Shown in pieces: positions 28,065-36,046 of a DNA stretch of 64,000 nt. This DNA is from Nitrospira sp. (lineage in GTDB: Bacteria > Nitrospirota > Nitrospiria > Nitrospirales > Nitrospiraceae). The notes below the pieces were generated by a model, which made no database searches, was not told where the DNA came from, and worked only from the letters and a program-made list of their open reading frames with translations. The stretch is taken from the NCBI GenBank assembly GCA_018242765.1, contig JAFEBH010000005.1:25460-89459 (forward strand), written 5' to 3'. Every line of letters begins with the position of its first letter. Position 1 is the first letter of the stretch. The position numbers and the translations under genes are program-made.

Positions 28065-28451
28065 ATGGAACCCCCACAAGCCTTTTCAGGTCATGTCATT
28101 GGGTTGCTCAAAGGCTACATGTACGACTTGGTCGATCAGGCTGAGCAGGAGCGGCATTCTCTCGAACAATTTGGTTTTACGTCACATCCCTACCGACCCG
28201 ATCAGGCGCTGTCTGACCTGTTGGCCTTGCTTGATGACCGGATTGAATCGGAAGGGATACAGGTGGGCTTGCCGGACAATTTCCTCCATGACATGTGGAC
28301 CCTTTGTAACGAGGCCCTGTCGCCAATCTCAGACCGCGTTTGGCTTGAGGGTAATCTTGGGGCCTTAAGTCCTGGAAAAGCGAGAGTCCGGGAACTGACC
28401 TATCACGCGCTGATCGATTTGATCGAGGCGCGCTCAGGAGACAAGCGTTAA
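28065..28451 (+). CDS. Hypothetical protein
   Basis: A 128-codon frame whose product is acidic and helical (D-L-V-D-Q-A-E-Q-E-R-H-S-L-E near residue 21, D-Q-A-L-S-D-L-L-A-L-L-D-D-R near 46). Composition (Leu/Asp/Glu-rich, few rare residues) looks like real protein. No signal peptide, membrane segment or known motif. The ribosome-binding site is weak, so the start could be later. It lies 137 bases before the EVE-domain gene on the same strand, possibly a shared transcript. Confidence 0.6.
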   Translation: MEPPQAFSGHVIGLLKGYMYDLVDQAEQERHSLEQFGFTSHPYRPDQALSDLLALLDDRIESEGIQVGLPDNFLHDMWTLCNEALSPISDRVWLEGNLGALSPGKARVRELTYHALIDLIEARSGDKR

Positions 28452-28588
28452 GCCAGACCCACGGATGTCCGTCTCCGCGCAAGACAGACTTAAGCCTGCA
28501 AGGCACGGAATCCACCCGGTGTTCAGACATGACACGCTGTTGTGATGGAAGTCTCGGGGTGTAAGAGCATGAAAAGGGAGCGATAGGA

Positions 28589-29059
28589 ATGGTTTCAAAA
28601 AATTACTGGCTGATGAAATCCGAACCCTCGACATTCTCCATTGATGACCTCGCGCGATCCCCTGGCCAGACGACCTATTGGGATGGAGTTCGTAATTATC
28701 AAGCCCGCAACTTTATGCGCGATATGGCAGTGGGTGATCAGGTCCTGTTTTACCATAGTAATGCTGAGCCCCCGGCGATTGTCGGTATCGCAAAGGTGGT
28801 CAGGACGGCCTATCCTGATTCAACACAATTTGATAAGAAGGACAAGCATTACGATCCAGCAAGCAAACCCTCCGAGCCGAGATGGGACATGGTCGACATC
28901 AAATATGTCAGAACCTTTCCCAAGCCGCTGACACTGAACGAGTTGCGAAGGGACCCGGTACTCAAGGAGATGATCTTGTTGAAGAAAGGCTCTCGGCTCT
29001 CGGTTCAGCCAGTAACCTCGAGTGAATGGAAACACATCCTACATCTAGCAGAGGACTGA
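28589..29059 (+). CDS. EVE domain-containing protein
   Basis: A 156-residue protein that is essentially one EVE domain (PUA-like fold that recognises modified bases). N-Y-W-L-M-K-S-E-P-S-T-F-S-I near residue 5, W-D-G-V-R-N-Y-Q-A-R-N near 31, D-Q-V-L-F-Y-H-S-N near 49 and R-W-D-M-V-D-I near 98 are the family signature, including the aromatic cage residues. Single-domain EVE proteins of this kind (thymocyte nuclear protein 1 group) are widespread and lack a defined reaction. The stop codon is only three bases from the stop of the convergent gene on the other strand. Confidence 0.93.
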   Translation: MVSKNYWLMKSEPSTFSIDDLARSPGQTTYWDGVRNYQARNFMRDMAVGDQVLFYHSNAEPPAIVGIAKVVRTAYPDSTQFDKKDKHYDPASKPSEPRWDMVDIKYVRTFPKPLTLNELRRDPVLKEMILLKKGSRLSVQPVTSSEWKHILHLAED

Positions 29060-29062
29060 CTG

Positions 29063-29341
29063 TTAGATACTGGCTTTTCCATCATCCATATATCGATGTT
29101 GCCAATCTAACCACGCATGGCCCAGCTCATGGGCCAGAATATAGCGACGGCGGGTCACGGGAAGCCGTTTTCGCACATAAATGGTCTTCGTGTCATCATC
29201 CCAGATCCCATCGGCATTGGAATCGCGTCTGTCCATCTCTGCATCCGATAGCTGTCGAACCGAGATTCGGTAGCCGAACGGCAAGACAACCTGATTGGGA
29301 ATTCGGAGCATCTTCTTTCGCTCTTTCACCATAGTCCCCAT
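29063..29341 (-). CDS. Small HExxH putative metallopeptidase
   Basis: A 92-residue protein with Y-I-L-A-H-E-L-G-H-A-W-L near residue 67, a zinc-metallopeptidase H-E-x-x-H motif in the context seen in ImmA/IrrE-type or similar proteins. N-terminal part has Y-R-I-S-V-R-Q-L and D-R-R-D-S-N-A-D-G-I-W-D-D-D, reminiscent of a short beta region before the helix. A third zinc ligand is not obvious because the protein ends about 15 residues later. AGGAGGAAGAGGGAG precedes ATG 29341; M4 is an alternative. Convergent with the EVE gene. Confidence 0.72.
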   Translation of the reverse strand: MGTMVKERKKMLRIPNQVVLPFGYRISVRQLSDAEMDRRDSNADGIWDDDTKTIYVRKRLPVTRRRYILAHELGHAWLDWQHRYMDDGKASI

Positions 29342-29526
29342 GATCCACTCCCTCTTCCTCCTGGGGGATTAGCCTACCATAAGCAGGCAGCTGGAGTGTT
29401 GGTATTTTTCACCTATAATATCAACATATTACACGATAGCTGAGTCGAAAGCTGCTCGCAAAACTTTTGCCCCTTCCGCAGCCTCAACCCTTTTCACCAA
29501 GCCAGGGAATTGTGTATGATTAATAA

Positions 29527-30291
29527 ATGGAATCTGCCTTGAACCAGGACCTATCGACCCCATGGCCCTCATGGGTCCCACTTGTCGGCGTCAAGATTAG
29601 AAACCGCGGAGAAGTGAAGAAGTTAGGATCGAATGGGCTGGCGTTTTCGCATGGCGACCCTGTCCTACTCGAGTCCGACGGCGAAGTGACCTATGGTATC
29701 GTCTACACCGAGCCGTACTCAGCCCCGTTTATTCCACCCATGCGGGCTATGAAATCTATCCTGCGTAAGCCTGATTCGGAGGAAGCTGAGCTGATTGCTC
29801 GACTGGAACGTCTCTCTGATGAGGCTGCTACTTACTGCAAAATGAAAGCCACCCATCTCAATATCCGCCTTAAACTGGTCGAGGTCTATGGGGCCATGGA
29901 CCGCCGACAGCTCACCTTTGTCTATACGGCGGACGAACGCATCGATTTTCGAGAGCTCGTGCGTGATCTTGCACGACGGTTCGGCGGTCGGATCGAAATG
30001 CGTCAGGTCGGTGTCCGTGAAGAGGCCCGGCGTCTGGGAGGAATCGATACCTGTGGCCTGATTCTGTGTTGTGCGTCGTTTCTAACCGATGTGAAACCGG
30101 TCACAGCCAAGCAGGCGAAGAAAATGGACCTGCCGGTCGATGATCCGCGCCTGCTCGGCGTCTGCGGGCGATTGAAATGCTGCTTAATGTTTGAAATGAT
30201 GGACGCCCAGGGAAAGATTCCTCCACAGGCACAACAACTTATTACTCCGAGCAAAGCCGAGTTGCCTGCCTCGACGATCCTATCGTCATAA
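29527..30291 (+). CDS. ricT: PSP1-domain protein (RicT/YaaT)
   Basis: Member of the PSP1 C-terminal domain family. In Bacillus YaaT (RicT) works with YlbF and YmcA to promote mRNA processing by RNase Y and binds an iron-sulfur cluster. Here 254 residues contain L-E-S-D-G-E-V-T-Y-G-I-V near residue 48, R-Q-L-T-F-V-Y-T-A-D-E-R-I-D-F-R near 122, and the conserved cysteines in D-T-C-G-L-I-L-C-C-A-S-F near 177 and L-G-V-C-G-R-L-K-C-C-L near 212. Outside Firmicutes the role is less certain. Monocistronic in appearance. Confidence 0.88.
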   Translation: MESALNQDLSTPWPSWVPLVGVKIRNRGEVKKLGSNGLAFSHGDPVLLESDGEVTYGIVYTEPYSAPFIPPMRAMKSILRKPDSEEAELIARLERLSDEAATYCKMKATHLNIRLKLVEVYGAMDRRQLTFVYTADERIDFRELVRDLARRFGGRIEMRQVGVREEARRLGGIDTCGLILCCASFLTDVKPVTAKQAKKMDLPVDDPRLLGVCGRLKCCLMFEMMDAQGKIPPQAQQLITPSKAELPASTILSS

Positions 30292-30449
30292 TCAGCACCC
30301 TACCTCCCCTCAAATTCAGCAGCTTTTTTTCGGGAAGCTATTCGAATCCTTTCCAACCAGACACTCTCTAACCAGCTACTGAATACTGAGGCCGTTCTCT
30401 GTCTAGATGGGCTAGCAGGGAACTCCTCACAGTGAGGAGGCGTGTTACC

Positions 30450-30968
30450 ATGAGAAAAGGATTCTTAGTCTTAGTCGCCATCGCTGCCGTAGGGTGCAGC
30501 GGGGTCGCCACGCAACAGGCCGTGAGTGGAGAACCGACAAGTCCGGCCATCGGATACGATATCCATGTCCAGGCTCCCCATATGATGGCGGATGGGACTC
30601 CAGGCGGCCCATTTCATCACTACTGCAAAGGGATCTCGGACAAAATCCTTCAATGTCTTCTATTCGAATCCACTGATCCCAAGGCCCCCTTGGTCGGGGT
30701 GGAATATTTCGTAGCCAAGGATCTGACCAGAAAACTCCCGGCCATTCAGTGGCACCGCCATTTCCACGACCACAAGGTAGAAATCGCAACAGGGCGAGTC
30801 CAAGTCCTGGATATGCCACCTGACCAAGCCGCCAAAGTCGCGGAAGCGGCGGCAGGAACAGATGGCGTAATCTACCATCTCTGGCAACACGGGCAGGAAT
30901 TCCCCGATGGCACAGTGAGCTACCCCCAGTCCCTCGGGCATAAATTCCCGGGATACTCGGACAAGTAG
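30450..30968 (+). CDS. DUF1264 lipoprotein
   Basis: A 172-residue protein from ATG 30450 (GTGAGGAGGCG just upstream is its ribosome-binding site, so the earlier in-frame GTG at 30432 is not the start). Signal peptide with lipobox-like A-A-V-G-C at residue 12-16. The mature part has H-H-Y-C-K-G-I near residue 50, Q-C-L-L-F-E-S near 63, W-H-R-H-F-H-D-H-K near 96 and Y-H-L-W-Q-H-G near 136, the histidine-rich pattern of DUF1264, known in plants as oil-body-associated proteins. Function in bacteria is unknown; the His/Cys content suggests metal or heme binding, which is inference. Confidence 0.82.
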   Translation: MRKGFLVLVAIAAVGCSGVATQQAVSGEPTSPAIGYDIHVQAPHMMADGTPGGPFHHYCKGISDKILQCLLFESTDPKAPLVGVEYFVAKDLTRKLPAIQWHRHFHDHKVEIATGRVQVLDMPPDQAAKVAEAAAGTDGVIYHLWQHGQEFPDGTVSYPQSLGHKFPGYSDK

Positions 30969-30983
30969 AACGGATTGACGAAA

Positions 30984-31016
30984 GGCCAGCCCGAGACTCA
31001 CAAGCCTGGGCTGGTC
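30984..31016 (+). terminator. Hairpin downstream of the DUF1264 gene
   Basis: GGCCAGCCC pairs with GGGCTGGTC (last pairs wobble) across a 14-base loop. No clear T-run follows, so it might be a weak terminator or an mRNA-stabilising hairpin between the lipoprotein gene and the cytochrome gene. Confidence 0.5.
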
Positions 31017-31066
31017 CTCGCCCCTTGGCTCAAGACGACTCGACAATAGCAGCCGCAAGGAGTCCC

Positions 31067-31546
31067 ATGCGTAAAGGTCTCTTGTTCGCCCTGATCCTGG
31101 TGACTACGAACTCCCTTCACTCGATGGTCTTGGGGGCTGACGAGGCGGTACTCAGACCACGAGTGCCTGTCGACCAGATCGACCAGGCCAGAACCTGGAA
31201 GAATCCCCTGTCGTCGACCCCAGAGACCATTGAGAAAGGCAAGCAGCTCTTTCAAGGGAAAGCCTTCTGCATCACCTGCCATGGAAGAGACGGCAAGGGA
31301 TTAGGCGGGGACATTGAGCCGGGAACACTCAAGGGGCCCTTACCTCGCAATTTCACTGATACGGATTGGCAAGCAGCCAGAACGGATGGGGAAATTTTCT
31401 GGGTCTTGAAAAATGGGAGCAAAGGCACAGCAATGGCGCCATTTATCCCGCTGATCCTTACGGAAGAAGAAGCCTGGCAAGTCCTGCTCTATGTGCGATC
31501 ATTCAGCCAGAACCACACGACACCGCCATCCGAAAATCAACGGTAG
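31067..31546 (+). CDS. Periplasmic monoheme cytochrome c
   Basis: A 159-residue c-type cytochrome from ATG 31067 (CAAGGAGTCCC upstream; the frame is open earlier but the earlier start would bury the signal peptide). Signal peptide L-F-A-L-I-L-V-T-T-N-S-L-H-S-M-V-L-G-A. Heme attachment C-I-T-C-H with K-G-K-Q-L-F before it and G-R-D-G-K-G after it, class I type; the likely axial methionine is in G-T-A-M-A-P-F. It would carry one electron in the periplasm, in a nitrifier possibly near the respiratory chain, but its partner is not shown by the context. Confidence 0.92.
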   Translation: MRKGLLFALILVTTNSLHSMVLGADEAVLRPRVPVDQIDQARTWKNPLSSTPETIEKGKQLFQGKAFCITCHGRDGKGLGGDIEPGTLKGPLPRNFTDTDWQAARTDGEIFWVLKNGSKGTAMAPFIPLILTEEEAWQVLLYVRSFSQNHTTPPSENQR

Positions 31547-31590
31547 GTAACTTGCTCTAGTTTCAGCCCCCAACAGAAAACCAGAGCATG

Positions 31591-32943
31591 TTAAGACTCC
31601 CTGGGCTGATCCGGTGAGCGATCTTGTAGGAGCGAGTGTATCGTCTCCCCAGCCAGCGCTCGCTCGACGGCCTGGTCGCGTCGGCGTAAAAGCGCGGACA
31701 CTGGATCACTGGTCTCAAGGTGGGGGACGATCCACGGGGGAGTTCCGTTGCGCACCGAATCCAGCACCTCCTTCACGAAGATCCGGTCCGGCGACCGAAT
31801 GAGACTAAACCCTTCTGGTTCCTGGAGGCGACCCACGAAGCCATTTGCAACGAGACGCTCGACCTCCTCGTCTACCAGTGACACTGGCATATTCAATTCG
31901 CCGGAGAGCTCAGGTAGTTTCAGTGGGCGATCCCCCTTGAGATAGTGATGTCCCAGAACGCGCAGTACTTTCAAGGCTAATTGTTCGCGGAAGAGGTACG
32001 TGCCTTGATCCCAGAGCAGGCGGGACAAATAGGCGGTCGGGTATTGATAGAAAAATGAGAGCTGTGCACCGATCAACACGATCATCCACCCGGTATAGAG
32101 CCATAGCAGGAACAGAATGAGCACAGCAAAACTCGAATAGATCGCACTATAGTTGGCAGAGGCCACCACGAATTTCGTAAAGGCCTCACCCGCGATGAGC
32201 CAGAGGATCGCGGCGGAGACACCACCAACTGCAGCCGACCGCATATGGACCTGGGTATTGGGAATGACCTTATAGAAGAAGCTGAACAGGGCACAGAGCA
32301 GAAAAAAGGGAATGATCTCCCCGCTCCACACAAGTAACGTACCAAACGGCTCCATCTGCACGAGATGCTGGACCAGGGTGTGGCTCTGCAATGACGCTAG
32401 CAAGCCAAAGGCACTCATGACGAGCACCGGTCCAACGAGGATCGCACTCAGATAGTCGGCAAATTTTCGTTCCCACGTACGACCCTGCTTCACCTGCCAA
32501 ATCGCGTTTAAGGCCTGTTCGATCTTGTCGATCAATGAGTACGTCGTATAGAAAAGGCCGGCCACGCCGACAGCCCCCAATACGCTGATCTTGATGTTGT
32601 CCACGAATCTCACAATCGTGGCTGTGATCTCGTGACTTTTCGGGCCCAGCGGTTCCAACACCTGAGCCAGCATCGGTTCGATCACGTGGTGGACATCGAA
32701 GGCCTTCAACACCGAGAAGGTTACGGCAAGAAACGGAACCAACGACAGCAACGTCGTGTAGACCAGACCGGCTGCTCGCGCATCAAGCAGACGGTGACGG
32801 AACTCCATACCGACCGCAGTGGCGAGCCGAATGACTTGAGCACCCACCCGCTGAGCCCACGACATAGTCGTCAGATCTCTGGTCCAGAGATCTTGCTTCG
32901 TAACTGAGGAAGTGCGTGTCGAGTCGGCCATAGGTCCTACCAC
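31591..32943 (-). CDS. YihY/UPF0761 family inner-membrane protein
   Basis: Integral membrane protein of 450 residues with the YihY core (PF03631): R-L-L-D-A-R-A-A-G-L-V-Y-T-T-L-L-S-L-V-P-F near residue 52, six membrane segments up to about residue 290, and L-L-W-L-Y-T-G-W-M-I-V-L-I-G-A-Q-L near 272. A soluble C-terminal extension of about 150 residues carries a winged-helix-like region (L-P-E-L-S-G-E-L-N-M-P near 342). The old name ribonuclease BN is not supported for this family; its role is unknown. M5 is an alternative start. Confidence 0.9.
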   Translation of the reverse strand: MVGPMADSTRTSSVTKQDLWTRDLTTMSWAQRVGAQVIRLATAVGMEFRHRLLDARAAGLVYTTLLSLVPFLAVTFSVLKAFDVHHVIEPMLAQVLEPLGPKSHEITATIVRFVDNIKISVLGAVGVAGLFYTTYSLIDKIEQALNAIWQVKQGRTWERKFADYLSAILVGPVLVMSAFGLLASLQSHTLVQHLVQMEPFGTLLVWSGEIIPFFLLCALFSFFYKVIPNTQVHMRSAAVGGVSAAILWLIAGEAFTKFVVASANYSAIYSSFAVLILFLLWLYTGWMIVLIGAQLSFFYQYPTAYLSRLLWDQGTYLFREQLALKVLRVLGHHYLKGDRPLKLPELSGELNMPVSLVDEEVERLVANGFVGRLQEPEGFSLIRSPDRIFVKEVLDSVRNGTPPWIVPHLETSDPVSALLRRRDQAVERALAGETIHSLLQDRSPDQPRES

Positions 32944-33366
32944 TCCTGGGCAGGGTGCTCACATGATGCTGGTACAAGGGGTGGAGACGAATTGGCACCG
33001 AGGGTTCAGAATATCATTCCAGGATGCGTTTCCCAAGGGGGCGGCGGGTACAGGAAACTGCGAATCATGGTCCTGAGTGCAACTGAAGAGCTACCAGAAG
33101 AAAAGACACACAAGCTCCTGGCCGGACAAGCTGCCAGGCTACGATGAAGACACAGGGCAAGATCTAGTTCATCACGCTACACGCGCTCTGGACAAAAAAA
33201 CGAACCCATCATGAGGAGAAGAGGTCCATCATCACATGCGGTTCATGAGGGATGAAGGCTTCCAGCACTATCTGGCTAAGTGAAGAAACCGCAAAACTAT
33301 ATTGCCGTCAGGTCGAGGAAATTCCCTTTTCCCTCCATCCAAATCCACCCTACCTTTCTTGCTGGT
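32944..33366. other. Region without a supported gene
   Basis: About 420 bases between two minus-strand genes. I see no frame with coding character, no tRNA and no strong hairpin. It should contain the promoter of the yihY-type gene and the end of the transcript for the secreted protein that starts at 33882. Confidence 0.5.
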
Positions 33367-33882
33367 TCACCGGCTCAAATCCTTGATCATTGGATCCGCA
33401 CTCGGCGTCGACGGGAGCCCACCGTAGACGGATCCACCGTAGGGTCCACCATAGGGTCCGGTCGAAGGTCCAGACGATTCTTTCTTAAGATAGTTGTCGG
33501 AGGGATTGGAGGAGGTAGAGCCATATCGGCTGTCGTTGCTAGGTGAACTAAACTTATAGTCCCCCGTCGAGTTGGGTTGATTACCTGGCACGGCCCCTTG
33601 AGGCGTCCCGCTGGGAGTCGACATCCCGGAATAGACATCGGTTCCCACTTTGTGGATTAACGACTTCCGTTCAAACCAATCGACCTGCGCCAAGGATTTC
33701 CGGTCTTGCCGCATCTCATCGCTTACCGAAGCGGCGTTCGCCATTATCTCATTGAGATGCGTGATATCATTCCCCTGCCACGCATGGGCAGGGCTCGAGG
33801 AGTGGCTGACTATTCCGGTTACGGCAAAGATCACCAAGGTCGTCAATATATGCGTGTGCCTCATGACCATCCTCCTATCCAC
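33367..33882 (-). CDS. Secreted hypothetical protein with Gly/Tyr/Pro-rich tail
   Basis: A 171-residue protein with a signal peptide (T-L-V-I-F-A-V-T-G-I-V-S-H-S-S-S-P-A-H-A). The mature N-terminal part is polar and helical (D-I-T-H-L-N-E-I-M-A-N-A-A-S-V-S-D-E-M near residue 38-56). From about residue 95 it becomes low-complexity Ser/Asn/Pro/Gly, with short G-P-Y-G-G-P-Y-G-G repeats near 145. No known domain. Such tails are common in surface or extracellular proteins. GAGGATGGTC lies upstream of the start. Confidence 0.75.
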   Translation of the reverse strand: MDRRMVMRHTHILTTLVIFAVTGIVSHSSSPAHAWQGNDITHLNEIMANAASVSDEMRQDRKSLAQVDWFERKSLIHKVGTDVYSGMSTPSGTPQGAVPGNQPNSTGDYKFSSPSNDSRYGSTSSNPSDNYLKKESSGPSTGPYGGPYGGSVYGGLPSTPSADPMIKDLSR

Positions 33883-34410
33883 GTATCATCAATTCCAAGT
33901 GCCTGTGCCTATTTTGATATCGTAACGCACGATAGAGCACGACTACAAGCGAATCCATTGTTGACGTAAGGTTGGCCCTTCGCAAAACAGGCAATACCAG
34001 CCCACTGGTACGTAGCACACCTATCCTCAACACAAAGAGATTAGATTGTTGTCGCCGAAACTTATAAGCACTACCCGCTTAGCAGAGCAAGAATGGCCAA
34101 TCGTTTCATAGGTGCATTCCCCGCGTTTTCTGTGGTTTTGACGTATCCTAAGGGCCAAACCAAAACCCAATCATTTTAAAGTACTGCACCGCGCATCAAC
34201 TAGTACATCTATTCGCTAATGCATCGTGAAGTGGGACATTTGCAAGTCTTTGTTCGAAATGCGTACGCAGCACTTAGTGCGTCGGCTCAGTAATTCAATC
34301 AATAGCTGTCGTCTACCCCCTTGAGCGAATCGAGATCGCAAGATCCGTCACAAGCGTCGTGACACGGTTTATTGATGCATCTGATCTAGTATGATAGGGT
34401 CCCTCATCAC
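33883..34410. other. Region without a supported gene
   Basis: About 530 bases between divergent genes (secreted hypothetical protein and cytochrome P450). It is AT-richer than its surroundings. No frame with coding character, tRNA or repeat was found; expected to hold both promoters. Confidence 0.5.
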
Positions 34411-35793
34411 ATGTCGGATTCATCTCCCTCCTTCACTCTGGTTGATGTGCCTGGCGCAGTACCGCTGCTGGGCCACCTCGGTGCATTCAGGCAACATCCG
34501 TTGGAGTCCCTCTTGGCCTGGTGGCGGCAGCATGGGGATACGCTCCGTTTTCGGCTAGGTCCGAAAACATTCTATTTGTTCAGTCATCCTGATCTTGCCG
34601 AAGAGATTCTCGTCAAACAATCAGACCGCTTTGTAAAGGTCTATAACCCTCAGAAGCCACATGGTCTTGCCTTAGTGCTGGGTAATGGCTTGGTGACCAG
34701 TTCGGGTGAAGTCTGGAAGAGGCACCGCCGCATCATTCAGCCCATCTTTCACCGCTCTCACATCGCTGCGATGGCCGATCGTATGGCTCAGGTGGGTGAG
34801 CAGCGTGTGGCCACATGGCAAGACCGGAAGCTGGACACCATCGATATCGCTGCGGAAATGATGCAGCTGGCGCTCGAAGTGATCTCGCAAACCATGTTCA
34901 CCACCAGCATAACCCAACACACCGATCGGATCAGCCACGCGCTACAAGTCAGTATCAAGTATGCTTTCGATTCGTTCAGTAATCCCCTGTCCCTCCCACT
35001 GTGGGTGCCGACCGCACGCAACCGTGAATTTCGTTCGGTGATGCAGTTCATGGACGGACTGATGTATGGCTTGCTCGCTGAACGGCGCCAAAGCGGGGAG
35101 AATCATGATGATTTGTTGGATCTGCTGCTTCAGGCACGCGATGAAGAGACCGGAGAGGGACTGAGCAACCAGGAGTTGCGCGATGAAGCCTTAACCATCT
35201 TTGCTGCGGGCCACGAGACTACCGCAAATGCGCTCGCCTGGACCTGGTATCTCCTCGCCACTCACCCCGAGGCGAAGGCACGATTTCATGAGGAAGTGGA
35301 CCGCGTGCTCCAAGGACGAACCCCGAACGCCGAGGACCTTGAGCATCTCCCCTATACGCGTGCCATCTTCGAGGAATCACTCCGTCTCTATCCACCAGCT
35401 CCGGCTGTCCACCGCAAAGCGGCGACGAACACAACAGTCTGTGGCCTGTCACTGCCGGAAGGCGCGTTCGTCTTGGTCGGCACCTACAACCTGCACAGAC
35501 ATTCACATTTTTGGAGAAACCCGGAACAATTTCAACCAGATCGCTGGCTGGACGGTGGGCGGCCAAGTTCTCGTTACGCCTATATGCCGTTTGGTGCAGG
35601 ACCGCGCACCTGTGTGGGGCTCCACTTTGCGTCCGTTGAAGGCCCCCTCTTACTCGCCCTGATCGGTCGCCGCTACGACCTCCACCTCGCACAGGACCAC
35701 GTTGAGCCCTACCTCATGGTCACCTTGCGGCCGAAAGGCGGCATCCGCATGACAATTCAGCCCAGACATGTGCCGGTCGCCTCGGCTGTCTAG
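34411..35793 (+). CDS. Cytochrome P450
   Basis: Heme-thiolate monooxygenase of 460 residues. Visible motifs are the I-helix A-G-H-E-T-T-A near residue 267, the K-helix E-E-S-L-R-L-Y-P-P-A near 325, P-E-Q-F-Q-P-D-R-W near 371 and the heme loop F-G-A-G-P-R-T-C-V-G with the axial cysteine at about residue 400. No N-terminal membrane anchor, so probably soluble; the pattern resembles CYP102/CYP110-like P450s. Redox partner and substrate are not shown by the neighbours. Monocistronic. Confidence 0.94.
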   Translation: MSDSSPSFTLVDVPGAVPLLGHLGAFRQHPLESLLAWWRQHGDTLRFRLGPKTFYLFSHPDLAEEILVKQSDRFVKVYNPQKPHGLALVLGNGLVTSSGEVWKRHRRIIQPIFHRSHIAAMADRMAQVGEQRVATWQDRKLDTIDIAAEMMQLALEVISQTMFTTSITQHTDRISHALQVSIKYAFDSFSNPLSLPLWVPTARNREFRSVMQFMDGLMYGLLAERRQSGENHDDLLDLLLQARDEETGEGLSNQELRDEALTIFAAGHETTANALAWTWYLLATHPEAKARFHEEVDRVLQGRTPNAEDLEHLPYTRAIFEESLRLYPPAPAVHRKAATNTTVCGLSLPEGAFVLVGTYNLHRHSHFWRNPEQFQPDRWLDGGRPSSRYAYMPFGAGPRTCVGLHFASVEGPLLLALIGRRYDLHLAQDHVEPYLMVTLRPKGGIRMTIQPRHVPVASAV

Positions 35794-35842
35794 ATCCGAG
35801 CACCTCTGCTTTTTCTCACACGGACGTATTCATCGGGCGACT

Positions 35843-36046
35843 CTAGAAAGAAGCTCCGCCCGGATAACCGGTGGTACGAATACGCTTGTGGGGAAAGACA
35901 TCTAAGGGATAAATTTCTCCGCCACCAAGAATGACGATGAAGCAAGACATAAACGGCGGTACGCGCGCACGAGGGTTAGCGGGATGGTAACGCTGATCAC
36001 CTTCGCTTGCCGGCATTCGTGTCAGTACGATCCGTTTATGGCTCAA
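35843..36046 (-). CDS. Possible small protein after the M1 peptidase
   Basis: A 67-codon frame beginning with TTG inside the last codons of the upstream M1-peptidase gene, or with ATG at 36016 (57 codons). The C-terminal half (S-C-F-I-V-I-L-G-G-G-E-I-Y-P-L-D-V-F) has protein-like composition. There is no recognised domain, so it may be spurious; tight position behind the peptidase is the main argument for it. Confidence 0.3.
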   Translation of the reverse strand: MSHKRIVLTRMPASEGDQRYHPANPRARVPPFMSCFIVILGGGEIYPLDVFPHKRIRTTGYPGGASF